A DNA stretch of 64,000 bases from Pyrenochaeta sp. MPI-SDFR-AT-0127 (lineage: Eukaryota; Ascomycota; Dothideomycetes; Pleosporales; Cucurbitariaceae), in the NCBI GenBank assembly GCA_020747015.1, contig JAGTJM010000020.1:372001-436000 (forward strand), written 5' to 3'. Position numbers and translations under genes: made by a program. Under the pieces are notes generated by a model. The model searched no databases. It saw nothing but the letters and a program-made list of their open reading frames with translations, and was not told the DNA's origin. Below, piece after piece: positions 45,338 through 57,427 of this stretch. Numbering within the stretch: position 1 is the stretch's first letter; every line of letters begins with the position of its first letter.

Positions 45338-45891
45338 TGTGGTGGCCTCTGGGACCCCACCCAAGCAGTGGTTGGGCGGTCAATCGAAAGGGGCCTGAAG
45401 AGGACAGCGAATGGTTTCGTTTGGTCGGTCAGCGGACGTATTCGGACGAGGGCGCGCTTCCACAATTTGGTAATACTGCTGGCTGATAGTCGAGGAGGTA
45501 GGGCATGGCTTACAGGTAGAACGGGCCGTCGTTATTCCAGGGTGCCGGGCGCACCTTCCCTGTTCCCAAGCCTGACTCGCGCTGCCGCTGATGTAACCGA
45601 CAACGCGTGTGTCTGCGCCGTCCATCTTGTTTGACCCAGCATGGCCGCCGTAGTCTGCTTCTGTAGTTTCTTGGGCAAGATCGAATATACATCCTTCCTT
45701 GACGTGACTGCCCTCTGTCCACTGCCTCAAAATCCCTGTGCGCTGCTCTGGTCCCACGGCGACACTGGCCACCACATCTGACATCAACTAGTCGCCCAGT
45801 CAAGTCCTGATCTTCAATCTGGCCGACTGCTTCCGTCATACCCGCCTAGTCCGTTATATTGCGACTTCAGCATGCACATGTTCTCTTCCTC
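45338..45891. other. Bidirectional promoter region AP-1 gamma / sterol acyltransferase
   Basis: 554 bp between divergent start codons. Frames at 45380-45839 (-) have no homologous features. Confidence 0.5.
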
Positions 45892-47809
45892 ATGATGGCT
45901 CAGTCAACCGCAATCGACACCAAGTCCCAGAACGGGAACACTGCGTACCACTCTCCTCGCCCGCGCAAACCCACGAGAATCGACCTGCTGAAACCACAAC
46001 TAAATGAGGATGCTTTCAACAAAGATGGAACGCTCAGAGAACCTGGTTCGGGTGTGTCGAGGTACGTCCAGCGCTTGCACTCCATTGGTAGATCTCAAGC
46101 TAATAACATCAGCGGTCGAACAACACCCATTCCGCCAGACGCCCCACCCTCAGTCCAGGCTTCGTCCTCTGCGCGACGGCATATAAGAGCTCAACACAAG
46201 AAACGCATATTTCCAACTATAGAATATGTGGATCGTGTCTCTCACTTTGACCCTGATAGCGACTACCACGATTTTCGCGGCTTCTTCGTTCTGTTCTGGA
46301 TTGGACTAGCAATCATGGTCTTGACCACCATGCTCCGGAACATGACTGAGACTGGATATCCGCTGCAAATGAGACAACAGGAGTTGTTTAAGGAGAAGGT
46401 CTGGGAACTGGGCATAGTCGATGGTACCATGGTGTTCAGCACTGCACTGTCATTACCTTTGCAGAAGCTCATTTCGACTGGCAACGGGCCACTGCGCTGG
46501 AGTGCGCTTGGTATGGCGATTCAAAGCATATTTCAGGCAATTTGGTTGGCCGTCTGGACAACGTATGCACATCACAACCTCCACTTGCTCGCAACTAACT
46601 TCGCCAAGGTATCCGTTCATTCGTGATTGGAGTTGGACTGCTCAAGTCTTTTTCACCTTACATCTCCTTGCATTGTTCATGAAGATGCACTCATACGCGT
46701 AGGCTCACATGTATGAAGACTGAATATGATAGCACATGACTAATTTATGCAGCTTTTACAACGGCCATCTAAGTGAAACTTTGCGTCGTCTGAACGACCT
46801 TGATACGCCTGACAAGGCCAACAAAGCAGCGGCAGTTCGATATCCAAAACCCCAAACCCACCTACACGAGATCCCGCAGTCTCCGTCCCAGACAAAATCT
46901 GGAGATATGAACGCGGCTTCTTTGAGCCAGTTGCGAGAAGATCTAGCCTTCGAGCTCGCCTCTCCCCTTGGCCATGTCTCGTACCCGGAGAACCTCACGC
47001 TCTACAATTATGTAGATTTCATCTTTTGCCCTACATTATGTTATGAGCTTGAGTATCCCCGTACTGCCAAGGTTCGCCCGCTGGAAGTTTTCTACAAAAC
47101 ACTTGCCGTCTTTGGTTGTATTTTTCTCATGGTAATCACTGCTGAAGAATTTATCTTGCCAGTACTTGATGAATCAGCATTGAGACTGTACGGCTCGAAT
47201 AGCTCCGTTGACTTTTGCCTGATCATGGGCGAGACTGTTGGTCGTCTACTCTTCCCTTTTATGATTACATTTTTGTTGGTCTTTCTCGTCATCTTCGAGT
47301 ACATATTGGGAGCATTCGCGGAGATCACACGTAAGTTACAAGATGGATGACAGCGGGACCACTCACGCTAATCATTGGAATAGGCTTTGCGGACCGCCAA
47401 TTCTACGCCGACTGGTGGAACAGCTGCGACTGGCTCGAGTTCTCTCGCGAGTGGAACAAACCCGTTCATCATTTCTTCCGTCGACATGTCTACTCTGCCT
47501 CTAAGAATCACATGTCGCGGCCTTTGGCTACTACCATCACTTTTCTCGTCTCTGCACTAGCGCATGAGCTAGTAATGGGATGCATTACGAGGAAGTTCAG
47601 AGGCTATGGATTTTTTGCGATGATGCTTCAAATGCCGATCGTCATGGTGCAGAGGAGCAAGTGGGTCAAGGGACGAACGCTACTAAACAACGTTCTGTTC
47701 TGGTGTAGCATGATTCTAGGACTGAGCATGGTAAGCAACCCAACCCTAATGAAAAGAAACAGCGGCAGCTAATTATTGATAGATGTGTGCGCTGTACGTC
47801 CTTGTATAG
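45892..47809 (+). CDS. ARE2: Sterol O-acyltransferase (ARE2-like, MBOAT family)
   Basis: Six exons, 45892-46061, 46113-46562, 46609-46698, 46753-47330, 47384-47730 and 47783-47809, give 553 residues. A basic, disordered N-terminus is followed by several membrane segments, for example FRGFFVLFWIGLAIMVLTTM and VFGCIFLMVITAEEFILPVL. Family motifs are MKMHSYAFYNGHL (built by splice 3), FYADWWNSCDW (the FYxDWWN motif) and LVSALAHELVMG, whose His is the MBOAT active-site residue. The enzyme esterifies ergosterol with fatty acyl-CoA in the ER for storage in lipid droplets. Intron 1 (51 bp, GTACGT donor, CTAAT branch) is a multiple of three without a stop. Intron 2 is required: without it the frame ends before the second half. 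The last exon encodes only MCALYVLV. ATG at 45895 is an equivalent start. Confidence 0.92.
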
Positions 47810-48479
47810 GTGACTGACCGCCGAAAGATTGATTATTGGTTCAATGTAGAGTCCTAGATGATATCTAGGCGTATGGGGGTGTATATAGAATTGCGAATAC
47901 CCTTCTCCTTATTTGACAGTCTTAGAATATCATTAGATTCAAATCAGCTTGCTGAGATTTCTTCCGATAGAGAATGCCGCCAGAAGAACCGTGCCGTGAA
48001 CGAATCTCGCAAGTAGCACCAACTCTGGTCTAGGGTGATGAGAGATGTTATATTTGTGCTCGTTCGTACGCAGGGTGAATACGATGCAGGAGTTTCAGGG
48101 TTTCATGCTCCACCGGCGGCCGGACCCCGCGACCTCGCCCTGCGCAGGGATGACGTCGCTATCAACAATCCACCGAAGTATTGGAAGAACAACACCGTGC
48201 GCACCAACAGCCTTGACATCCGGAATAATGATTTCTTTGTCCGCTGACTTACTTGCGATTCTTTATCTTTTACTCTAGTCAAGTGCCCATCTAACATTCC
48301 TGCAATGTATCCGAGGCTGTGATTTCATCCATCGTCACAGGTTCACACTAGCTTACTATACGGCTACGACGGATTAGATTCCATAACCTCAGGGTACAGC
48401 AGAGGTCCGCATATTAGTCAACAGATAAACCAGCTCAGCGTCTTTTCTCTGAGCCTCACAGTTCCAGTGTCCACTCATC
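47810..48479. other. Intergenic region, no gene seen
   Basis: 670 bp between two plus-strand genes; no frame with support. Confidence 0.5.
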
Positions 48480-50445
48480 ATGTCGGAGCTACATAGTGCG
48501 CTAGAGTGTCTAAGGCCGAAAGACTTTAGCGACATACCAACCGATAGTCTTGAGAGCTTCCTTCCTGCGATCCTCGCCAATGCAGAGCTAATTGCAAACT
48601 CGGTCCCTCCACCGCCTAATGGCACACCCTACGAATCCTCACAGCGAACACGAACAAGCTTGGAGCCAGCTTTCAGTGCGGCGGATCTCACAACGTCAGA
48701 AGTACGGCGGCCACCTCCTGCGAAAGAACATGAGGAGCTGCAGAAGTCATGGGGCAAGCCGGTAAAGCTCGGGAACAAGGATGCTGCAACAGGCATGAGC
48801 GTCTTCAAGATGGCAGGACATGACAGACATGGCGCGTGGTTTGCGCGGACGAGCGTACATGAGGGACTGGGCTTTGCGAAGTGGAAGCGCGCAATGCTGC
48901 GTGAGTTTCCAGAAAGCCTGGAGGTACAGGGTGGACCAGGCGAGGGGAATGTAAGAGGCATTGGGGGAGACCAGCGATTAGAAGACATTACTGTGGAAGG
49001 CATAGGAAAACTGGAGGGCAAGTCGAAAGTCTTGTATGAGACATTGGAGGACTGGAAGCTAACGTTATATAGTGTACCAGCTGTCTGCCCAATTCCCAGG
49101 CCCGACTTCACCACGAGAGTTCATCACGCTTCTCATCACCTCTGATACGTGCCTTACCGAGGCTTCCAAAGTTGGCCACGCCATACCAAGACACTTTATG
49201 GTTGTATCAATACCAGTGTCACACCCAGATGCACCACTTCGTAACGGAATGGTTCGCGGATTCTACGAGTCCATTGAAATGATCCGGGAGATACCCTTAG
49301 CCACCTCAAAAGAGGGGGGCGAAGATGAGGCTGAAATGAATCCGGTGGAGTGGATAATGGTCACGCGGAGTGATCCTGGAGGCGGAATACCACGTTTCAT
49401 GGTAGAGCGAAATGTGCCTAGCAGTATTGTGCAAGACGCAGTCAAGTTCCTTGATTGGGCCTGCGCAAAGAACGATGGGGCAGATATTGACACAGTAGCG
49501 GATGCAGGCGACATTAGTGACCACTTGAAGCCACACGATACTGAGCGTAGTCTATCGATAACAGAATCTAACGGAATCACTGCCGGCATAGGCACCAGCA
49601 TAGCGGATAGGCATTCTCCTGCCTTGCGACGACTGTCGCAGCGAACAGTGGATAGGCGCATCGACAGTGATGAAGGCATACCAGGCCAGCCATTACAGCG
49701 CACATTATCAAGCAGCTCCTCGAGTACGTCTTCGTCTATAGAGTCTTTCGCCTCAGCCGAACAGTTTAATACTGCATCCGAGGGCTTTCCTATCGACGAT
49801 TCGATTCCCACATCTTCATCAACATCTCAGCAATCCCTTCCACTGGTATATGATGACAGCCCTCATGGACGCGAAATGCAAAGGATTGAGCAAAGGAAGA
49901 GAGAGCTGAAAGAACGGCTCGATCAAGCGCGACAAAGGCAAGCTGAAACACTCCAGAACGAAAGCCAAAAGACTCAAAAGGAGATGGACAAGGCAGCCGA
50001 AAAGCACGAAAAAGATCGTAAGAAGCAGGAAGATAAATTTCAGAAGGAAATTCGAAAATTGGAAGAGCGTCGCGAAAAGGAGACAAGGAAGCTACTCGCC
50101 CGCCAGCAGAAAGAAGCTGATAATAATCAGCTCCTGAAAGCGCAGCGAGAAAGGGATGAGCATAAGCAGAGAACGGTCATCCTCGAGCAGGAAAACAAGC
50201 TACTAAAAGAGCAGATTGGCGAGCTGCAAAAGGAAAATACGGCGCTGGTGGCCAAAATGGGAAAGTCTGAGACTGGGAGGGAGATTTTGAGATTGGTGAG
50301 AGAAGAGAGCCTCGCAGGCAGGGCGAGAGCGAGTTCGAGGGCCAGTGGGGGTTCGGGAAAAAGTATAAAGAAAGGTAAAGACTCGGGTGATGCTCCGGGT
50401 GTATTATCGAGGCGAGGGACACAGGCAAGTATGTCTGGGTCATGA
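48480..50445 (+). CDS. DUF3074 (START-like) protein with long C-terminal coiled coil
   Basis: Exons 48480-49017 and 49073-50445 give 636 residues. The 55-bp intron has a GC donor (G/GCAAGT), CTAAC branch and TATATAG acceptor; it joins GKLE to VYQLSAQFPGPTSPREFITLL. The N-terminal two thirds fit the DUF3074 domain, a START-like fold of fungi: HGAWFARTSVHEGLGFAKWKRAM, PTSPREFITLLIT, VSIPVSHPDAP, GFYESIEMIREIP and NPVEWIMVTRSDPGGGIPRFMVER. Residues ~350-430 are Ser-rich; ~440-590 form a highly charged coiled coil (QKEIRKLEERREKETRKLL). The tail is basic. Lipid binding or lipid-linked scaffolding is a guess from the fold; no function is established. Confidence 0.87.
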
Positions 50446-51231
50446 GTGTTCAGCATATAAGGTTGATTAGAATTGTCCCTACATATCAACATTCCTTGAG
50501 CGGTTCGATACCATTAGTAGTCTATGTTCACACTTTCATGAGCGACTCGTGCATTACGAGTAAAATGTTTTGCTTGCATCCCGTCAAAAGTACAAAGGTC
50601 AAACGAATACTAGTGTCAACTCGGTGAACGAAACACACTTGTCTTCTCCAAAATTTCTTCGATACAAAGTTCTACGATCCAACACGTAGCTAATCCCATC
50701 TGACTAGCCCCACTTTGGCAACTTTCCCTCAGAAACCCCGAAGTATGACACCACCTAGCCAACAAAGCTCCCCACCCTCTCAATTTGCTACACAACGATC
50801 CCAAGTGCGCCCAAACTCTTGGAACTTCCACTAACACAACCAAAGCATATAAGAAAAAAGTGAAACTGGAAGTTGCACACAAGGACTTACAAGCTTGAGC
50901 ACCCTGGGCGAATGACGACAGGTGGACCGATAACCGGAGATCTGCAGCTGATATTTCGGAGGACGAAAAAAGAGGGTTATCTGATCCGAGTGACCAACGT
51001 TTCCCAAGAGCAAGAGTAGTATTCATTATCAAGTTGGAGAAAGAGATAGTAACTAGGATCAACTTAAAGTATAGAGCGTACGAAGCAGCCCGAACAGAAT
51101 TTCGCTCGCACTTACTTAGTCCATTACATACCACCCTAGCCACAGCCAGCATTTTACATATCAAAAGTGGTCCTTTGGAATCCTAAACGAAGGGGAAATA
51201 TCTCTTGCTAGAAGGTATAGCTGATTCCAGG
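50446..51231. other. Intergenic region, no gene seen
   Basis: 786 bp. A 182-codon frame on the minus strand (50616-51164) covers most of it but shows no domain, splice or start support. Confidence 0.45.
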
Positions 51232-52213
51232 ATGGCGGCTCCGCAACCCAATACAACGTACATGTCGCCCAGTACAGCACCGAAGGGGACTGGATCTGGA
51301 GAACCTGTTAAACCGACATTACTGGCGTTTCACGGCTCAGGAAGTAATGCAACGGTACATACGGTTCAGCTGGCAAGATTGATGAGGGTGATTAAGCCGT
51401 ACTTTAACATTGAGTCTGTAGAAGGTAAGCTTGCGAGACCTGTTCACTCATCTTGAATCTCCTAAAAACATATGTTCATTCCTTTCCTTCCAAGGTCTTT
51501 AGACCTTGTCAGTATGAACAACTTGGAACAACTAAACTGACATTTTTCTAGCACCCTTCCCCTCCCCAGCCGGTCCAGGTGTCCTCCCCTTCTTCGATGG
51601 CTGCGGCCCATTCAAGCGCTGGCTTCCCCCCAGCGAAAAAGTCACCATCGATGCCATGAAGCGGGGAGAATCCACCAATGCCATGGCTCCCGAAGTGGAA
51701 GACCTGGTCCGCTCCACGGTGCGCAAAGTGCAGTCCGAAGGCGGCAAAGTTGTTGGCCTCATTGGCTTCTCTCAGGGTACCAAAGTCGTCGCTGGACTAC
51801 TTCGAGGCACGCAGCTGCGGCGGGCACTCGGGAACGATGCAGGTTCAGAGCTGGATTGGCTGGATTTCAACTTTGCTCTGAGTGTTTGCGGATCCTATCC
51901 TCCCCCGTTGATCCCGCAGTCTGTGGTTAAGAAACTCGGGTCCTCGGCGCGCTCCGCTGATGAACAAAATGCGCTCCTCCTTTCCAAGATCACTATACCG
52001 ACATTCCATGTCCAGGGCACGCAGGACGAGTGGCACTGGGCAGGCAAAGGTCTAATCGAAGGGCACTACGAGGTTGGCAAGGGAGGTGAGCTTGTTGAGT
52101 GGGATATGGGTCATCATTATCCTGTGCCAGCAGAAGAAAGCGAGAGGATCCGGGATTGGATGGTCAGGCAGCTTCAAGCAGTATCTGGGGAGACGCAGGC
52201 TGAGCGGTTATGA
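51232..52213 (+). CDS. FSH1-type serine hydrolase
   Basis: Exons 51232-51424 and 51552-52213 (127-bp intron, GTAAGC donor, TTTCTAG acceptor, phase 1) give 284 residues. The family starts with TLLAFHGSGSNATVHTVQL, a HGxGxN oxyanion segment. The nucleophile elbow is IGFSQGTK with Ser near residue 138. HVQGTQDEWHW carries the acid and MGHHYPVP the catalytic His. FSH proteins are alpha/beta hydrolases related to human OVCA2 and fungal biosynthetic thioesterase-like hydrolases; the substrate is unknown. The start MAAPQPNTTYM is preferred to the ATG at 51205 because the nine extra residues are unlike the family. No cluster partners are seen nearby. Confidence 0.9.
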
Positions 52214-52631
52214 GAGGCAACGGGAGAGAAAGGATTCATCACAAGAGCGCAATTTAGAACAGGAACAGAGTGCAAGTAAATATGCATACAATAGACGTTA
52301 GTAGACTTACCAGCAGAAGCATAGATAAGAGAAATTCTTTTAAGGCGGCCGCTTCCTCTCTTGATGACACGACGTTCTGCAGAAAAGGGACAAGCATTGC
52401 ATTGTGGTGAAAGCCGTTCCTCATTTTGATTTCATGGCAACGAAGCCTGTCTATATTCCATGCAACCCATCACGCTACGACCTCATGTCCACGCCCACCA
52501 ACCCCTCTTACTCCTACCATGCCCGAAGTCGAAGTTAACCGACCATAACCGAACCGATGCAGCCAAGGGAAGATGATGCTTCAAAAAAGTCGTATGCGCT
52601 CCTGGGCATCATGCGCGCGCGGTGTGCACAT
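52214..52631. other. Intergenic region between convergent genes
   Basis: 418 bp of 3' flanks of the FSH gene (+) and eS12 (-). No gene seen. Confidence 0.5.
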
Positions 52632-53327
52632 TTACTGCTCGGTCTGGAAGTAGTTGAGGAGGATGCTGCGCTCCTGGGACTCCTCGCCCCAGTCCTTAAC
52701 AACGACGCAGGAGCAGTTGACGACCTTGCGGGGGTTGCCTTCACGGTCAATCTGGCCTGTTTATTGCATTAGCTATTATTCCTGGATAAAAGCCGAAATA
52801 ATGAGTTGGGCCTCAAATTTCAGATCATTCTGAAAAGTAAAACGCAACCCTCAGAGAAGATTGTACGTACAAAGACCAGCCCACTCGCCGAGCTGCTTGC
52901 CATCTGGGACCTTGATGAGAGGGATCTTGTGCTCGCTGCACAAGGCAACGACGAGCTTCTTGTACGCCTCCTCCTCGCAAGCCTCGTTGAGAACGCACAT
53001 ATGCGCCTGGCGACGGTCGAGGGCCTTGGAGGCCTCACGCAGACCACGGGCAAGTCCGTCGTGGATGAGAGCGAGCTTGAGGACACCCTTGAGGGCCTCA
53101 AGGACGCTCATCTGGCCCTTACCGCCGGATGCATCGGCAGAGACTTCGACCTCGGCGGCCGCGCTGACCTGGGACTTGGTATCGTCTTCTCCGTCCGACT
53201 GTGAAGCGGGTTAGTAGGGCTTCTGGAGTTGCAGGTGGCGGGGTAGCGGTGTCAAGGGCGACATCGACATTCTCGGTCGTTGAGAACGCGCGATTGGGCT
53301 GTTGGTGTTTAGGATTTGACATACCAT
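52632..53327 (-). CDS. RPS12: 40S ribosomal protein S12 (eS12)
   Basis: Exons 53327-53325, 53198-52871 and 52756-52632 give 151 residues. The first exon is just the start codon; the 126-bp intron after it has a GTATGT donor and TTCACAG acceptor. After an acidic leader (SDGEDDTKSQVSAAAEVEV) the conserved domain runs MSVLEALKGVLKLALIHDGL, RGLREASKALDRRQAHMCVL, KKLVVALCSEHKIPLIKV and GEWAGLCQIDREG. It then ends in the family C-terminus, CSCVVVKDWGEESQERSILLNYF. The second splice (T/GC) is needed for GLCQIDREG. The protein is a component of the small ribosomal subunit at the beak. An alternative ATG at 53111 would drop the leader. Confidence 0.97.
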
Positions 53328-54313
53328 GATGTATGATTATGATCTGTCGGGTTTTCCTCGAAGAGTTGGTGTTAATGATGGATGTAAAAGTTCGTGAGGT
53401 TTCGCTCGAAATTGATTCGTGCGGTCATGAAGCGAGGCTAGTGCATAAAAGGGCTTAGCGTATATTCACGTGATATCCACTACAACACAGCTCACGTCAA
53501 CAGAAGGGAACAGAGTTGATAGTTGAAGTTTAATATCAATCATGTCAGCTTGACAATTGGGAAGAGATTGAAAGCCAGCCTGGGTGGCTGATAGTACCAT
53601 CTAAACTACGCACAAATGCGCTTAATATAGCTCCTTGCTCTATGTGCATGCCTACACTGAGTGAAGGTTGAATCTTTCGAAGGGGCTTAATTTATAACGC
53701 TCTGGGCGCATCAAAGATATATCAATTCTTGCCTCGCCCAATAGGCATTGCTACTTGCAACAGCTCGCAAAAGAGGCAGTGTCTGGAATGCTTGATCTGA
53801 GTCATGAACTGTCTGTACATTCTACCACTTCACGCGCAGCATAATTACTGCAGCTTATGGACCAGCCGTAGCCATGTCTCCTCCAGCCATATCTCATTTG
53901 CCTCCTTGCCACTTCAATTTTGCTGGAAAACAATTGACTTCAAAGGAACCGCTTCTTCTCGAGCACGAGAAACGTTGAGGACTGGCAGAACGCCATCCTG
54001 TGTATGCTCGTATATCTCAAAACTATTGAGCTGGATAAAGGAGGGATCCGCCAGAAAGAGCAGATCTAGAAATATGAACGCCAACCGCAGCAAAAACAAA
54101 TATGCGGTAGTCTGAGACAAGTGAAGGTAATACGAAGGTACAAGAATGAATCGCTGTACGCTATCAGTCCAATGATATAGACGAATTGAAGCCGTTGTAG
54201 ATATGAGCAACCGCATGTGAGCCGCAGCAACGCCATTAAACAGAAGAAAAGTAAACCTTTGAATGTAGTTGGTGTCAAACAAAAATGAAAATGGGTATAT
54301 GAAGTGATGAAAG
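53328..54313. other. Intergenic region, no gene seen
   Basis: 986 bp: the eS12 promoter, then AT-rich 3' flank of the TeaR-like gene. Frames at 53804-54115 (+) and 53914-54408 (-) are unsupported. Confidence 0.5.
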
Positions 54314-56247
54314 CTACATAACGATGCAGCAGCAGCCTTTTTTAGCCTCTGCGTCCTCTTTGGGCTCTGGCACACGCGTGGTCGTCGGCCTGGACTGGGG
54401 GGGCTCAATAGCAGGTGCCAACCGCGGCGATGGAGAACGAGGGCCTTGGGGAATCGTTGGGGTCAGCTTATAACCTCCTTGCTCAAGGGTCGGCGATTTG
54501 GGGTTGTTTGTGTCAACCTTCTCAAGAGAAGGTTGTTCCTTGGCCGAGTTCGAAAGAGGCCATGTCTCGTTCGCTTGTGCTGCCTCAAAGTCAAGTGGCT
54601 GAATTTGCGACAGGCGCTTGTCCGGCATCTCGTCATTGTTGAGTAACCGGAAATCCTTGTCGTACATAGAGCCAACTCTGCCCTCGTTCTCCCATTTCTC
54701 CTGCTGCATTCTTTTCGCATGTGTGGGAATGATTTGCTGGTCAGGCGGTAATCGCGGGTCTGGTTTGTACATTGTCGCAATCCATGGAGCCTCACCTTCT
54801 GGACGATGGCTCGTAGTAGGACGAGATATAGAACCACCAGCCGTACCAGGACGTTTGGGGGGTGAGGCTCCCGAGGTTGTCCGGTTCTTTGGCTGGGTTT
54901 TCTGAACGCTGGTCTTCCGTGCTCCAGACATAGGGTTTGGCTTGCCTGGAGTTTTGGCTTTCATGGGGGACTTTTGAGGAGACTTTGGTGGCGAACCACT
55001 ACCTGACGAGACGTTACGATTGTGGCTATATGGAGGTGTAGTCTGGCGCCCATCATCTGGATCATCCAACAGGGCCTGGCTTCCTATACTACCGCTGCGT
55101 ACTCGCGCACCGCTGGCCGCAATCGCGTCCCCGTTCCAATTAGCACTGCCGGTCCTGGATCTCGGGAGTGGCGCATCGCGGTCTGCCACAGATGATGGTA
55201 CTGGTATGCCGCTTGTCTTTGGCAGAGGGATACGAGAAGTACTAGGTCTCACGGCGTGGTTCAATCGCGGTGAAGCAGGATTCGATTCTAGTGCAGTCTC
55301 CTCTTGATTGTGGAGACTCCAAGCGTAATCCTGCTCCGCTGCCTCCTCGTCTTCTGCTGGTATGGGAGAAACCACCTTTCGGGGCTCAAAGCGGTCGTCT
55401 CCATTCTGGGTCGCCTCAGTGGTCTCTGAGTTGGTGCGGTCTCGTGATCGTCGAGTGGCACTCTGCGAGCGGCTGTTTGACCGGCTTGCGCGTCCAACTC
55501 TGAACCCCGCCTCTTCTAGTTCTCTAGTCTCAATCTCCTTGAGCTTATCTCGATGTATCCAATTGTTCTCATCGTGTTCGAGTGCGGCCCAGTTTGGATC
55601 TGCAGCACCAGCTTTTGTGGGTTTCTTTTTGCCCTTTCCCTTGGCAGCCAAAGATCCCTTCTTATTATTGGTATGACTTTTGTAGTACTCCAAGACACTA
55701 TCTTGTTCGCTAGTGCTCGCGCTCATGTCTCCACTTGCTTTCTTATGCAACTCATGGACCCGGTCTGGAGCGAGATATGGCTGATTGTTCTCGTGATACT
55801 GATCCTGCGATTCCCAAGTCGTTGAGCGGACAGGTTTGGCGAAGCCGTTGGCCTGAGATGTGAAGGGCTGGCGTGGAGAGTGGGCAGAGGTGACGTAGTC
55901 GGCCATGTAGGGCTCTTGTTCGTAAGTTGCTCTCTGGGATGACAGTCAGCAAGGCCAATTCTACTCTGTGGCCCCTGAAGGAGACTGAGGGTTCTGATTT
56001 GGGGGGGTGAGGCCGATTGGGTTGGCGCTACGATGCGGCTTGATCGACGGCTGCAGTAGTGCGAAGAGTGCAGAGCCTGGCGAAAACCATACGGCATAGC
56101 GACATGAGAACGGGAAAATCTTGAACGTACCGAATCGTTTAGAGGCACAGCAAAATCCCAGGACCCTTTGCCGCCGTGTGAGCTACTCGGGGGGGTCAAT
56201 TGTTGGACTGGTGCTGGAGTCTGGCGAGCCGAGGCGAGAGCAGCCAT
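54314..56247 (-). CDS. teaR: TeaR/Mod5-like CaaX-prenylated polarity (cell-end) protein
   Basis: Exons 56247-56131 and 55933-54314 (197-bp intron, GTACGT donor, CTGAC branch, TCCCAG acceptor) give 578 residues. The first exon encodes MAALASARQTPAPVQQLTPP and SWDFAVPLNDS. The frame of the second exon is open from its acceptor, so the ATG at 55906 is probably internal. Conserved-looking blocks are APDRVHELHKKASG, SVLEYYKSH and PNWAALEHDENNWIHRDKL. The middle is disordered, Ser/Pro/Arg-rich. A block near residue 430 reads EAPWIATMYKPDPRLPPDQQIIPTHA. The C-terminus is GCCCIVM, a CaaX farnesylation site with two more Cys for palmitoylation. In Aspergillus, TeaR is the membrane receptor that anchors the kelch protein TeaA at hyphal tips; orthology is from pattern recognition. 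Confidence 0.85.
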
Positions 56248-57427
56248 GTGAGACGCAAAAGATCAACTGCAGTGCCGTCGATGACGCACCCGGTGTCTTT
56301 GCCAGGTCCCGAGAGGCTAGTTCGCGGAGGCGAGACGGTGTAATGGCGCTTTGACGGCGTGGTGAGATGTTTGGGGCACGGGGGAAGGGGCGTAGCCCTC
56401 GACGCAACGGCGGCCGTTGCTGCCCGTGGTGAAGGTTGTCGCAAGGGAGTGACCCCTCGGAATATGGAGTAGAGTTGCTATGAAAAGAATGCCATGGGCG
56501 GGAAGAAAGTGAAGGCGTAGGTGTGGGGACACGGCGCGGAGGTTGTGAGGGGGTGTTTGCATGCACGCGCAAGCTACTTCCCTGCACGCCTGGTGGTCGC
56601 GGTTTATTAAGAGAGAACTGTGAGGCAAAAGGAAACAAAAAGAATGGTAGTGACCGAAGAGCACCACACCGCTCAACGTCCCGTGGCTGAGAATGGGGTC
56701 GTGAGAGTCGCGACGATGACGGGCAAGGAGTTGTTTCGAAGGAGAGCACACCTCTAGTGGTCGGGGAACTCTGTGATTCGTGCTTGGCTGGGATACGCTC
56801 GGACGTATCCCTGCAAATGAATTTCGGCGGCGCATCCAAAACGGAATGGCAGACATGGCTTTCCGCTCCCGAGGGCTGGACTGCAGCGCTGTGTGGACGA
56901 CGCGAAGAAGCAAATCAACTCTGGATAGCGCTATTCGTTGCTCCCGACCCCCCAGTAACACTCAAACTCCAGTCGTTCCTGGCCCATGGACTCGACGAAA
57001 ACAGCGTGCATTCGGCTAAATCCAACCGCCGATAGCACGAGTTTGATTGAGTTTCCATGTTGTGAACACACACTGCCCCATGCACAATGCTCTGGACAAG
57101 CTTCCGTCCGTCTGAGCCATTCCCGATACTGACCAAGTAACTTTCGGCACCGGCCATAGCGTCCGAGTGGCGAGATCGGACAGGCGCCTGGGCTGTAAGA
57201 CCAGTGACGAGAAAAGCAATGTTGGATTGCACGCATGGCCCCAAGGTAACACAGCTTCTCAACGGAAACCGTCATCTGTCAGTTGCTCTTGGCCCACGGC
57301 GCTGGAAGAGTGATGACGATGCTGGCTATAATCAGGTCCCAGATGCCTGGCTGGTGGGAACAAGTCCCCCTTTTGAAAAGGTTGCTTCATATAACTCCAA
57401 CTATGGAATCGACAGCCGGGGTGTATA
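56248..57427. other. Intergenic region, no gene seen
   Basis: 1.2 kb between two minus-strand genes, moderately GC-rich, serving as promoter of the TeaR-like gene. Overlapping minus-strand frames (56183-56961) look like chance in GC-rich sequence. Confidence 0.45.

Noticed and set aside
50616..51164. 182-codon minus-strand frame between the DUF3074 and FSH1 genes
   Set aside because: No recognisable domain, no clear promoter or splice signals, and composition like neighbouring spacer DNA.
53119..53322. Frame MSNPKHQQPNRAF... at the start of eS12
   Set aside because: It lies in the first intron of the eS12 gene and its out-of-frame exon continuation; the ATG-only first exon gives the conserved protein.
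56183..56961. Overlapping minus-strand frames of 214-218 codons upstream of the TeaR-like gene
   Set aside because: Ser/Pro/Arg-rich translations in two registers of the same GC-rich DNA, with no splice link to the downstream gene beyond the exon already assigned at 56131-56247.
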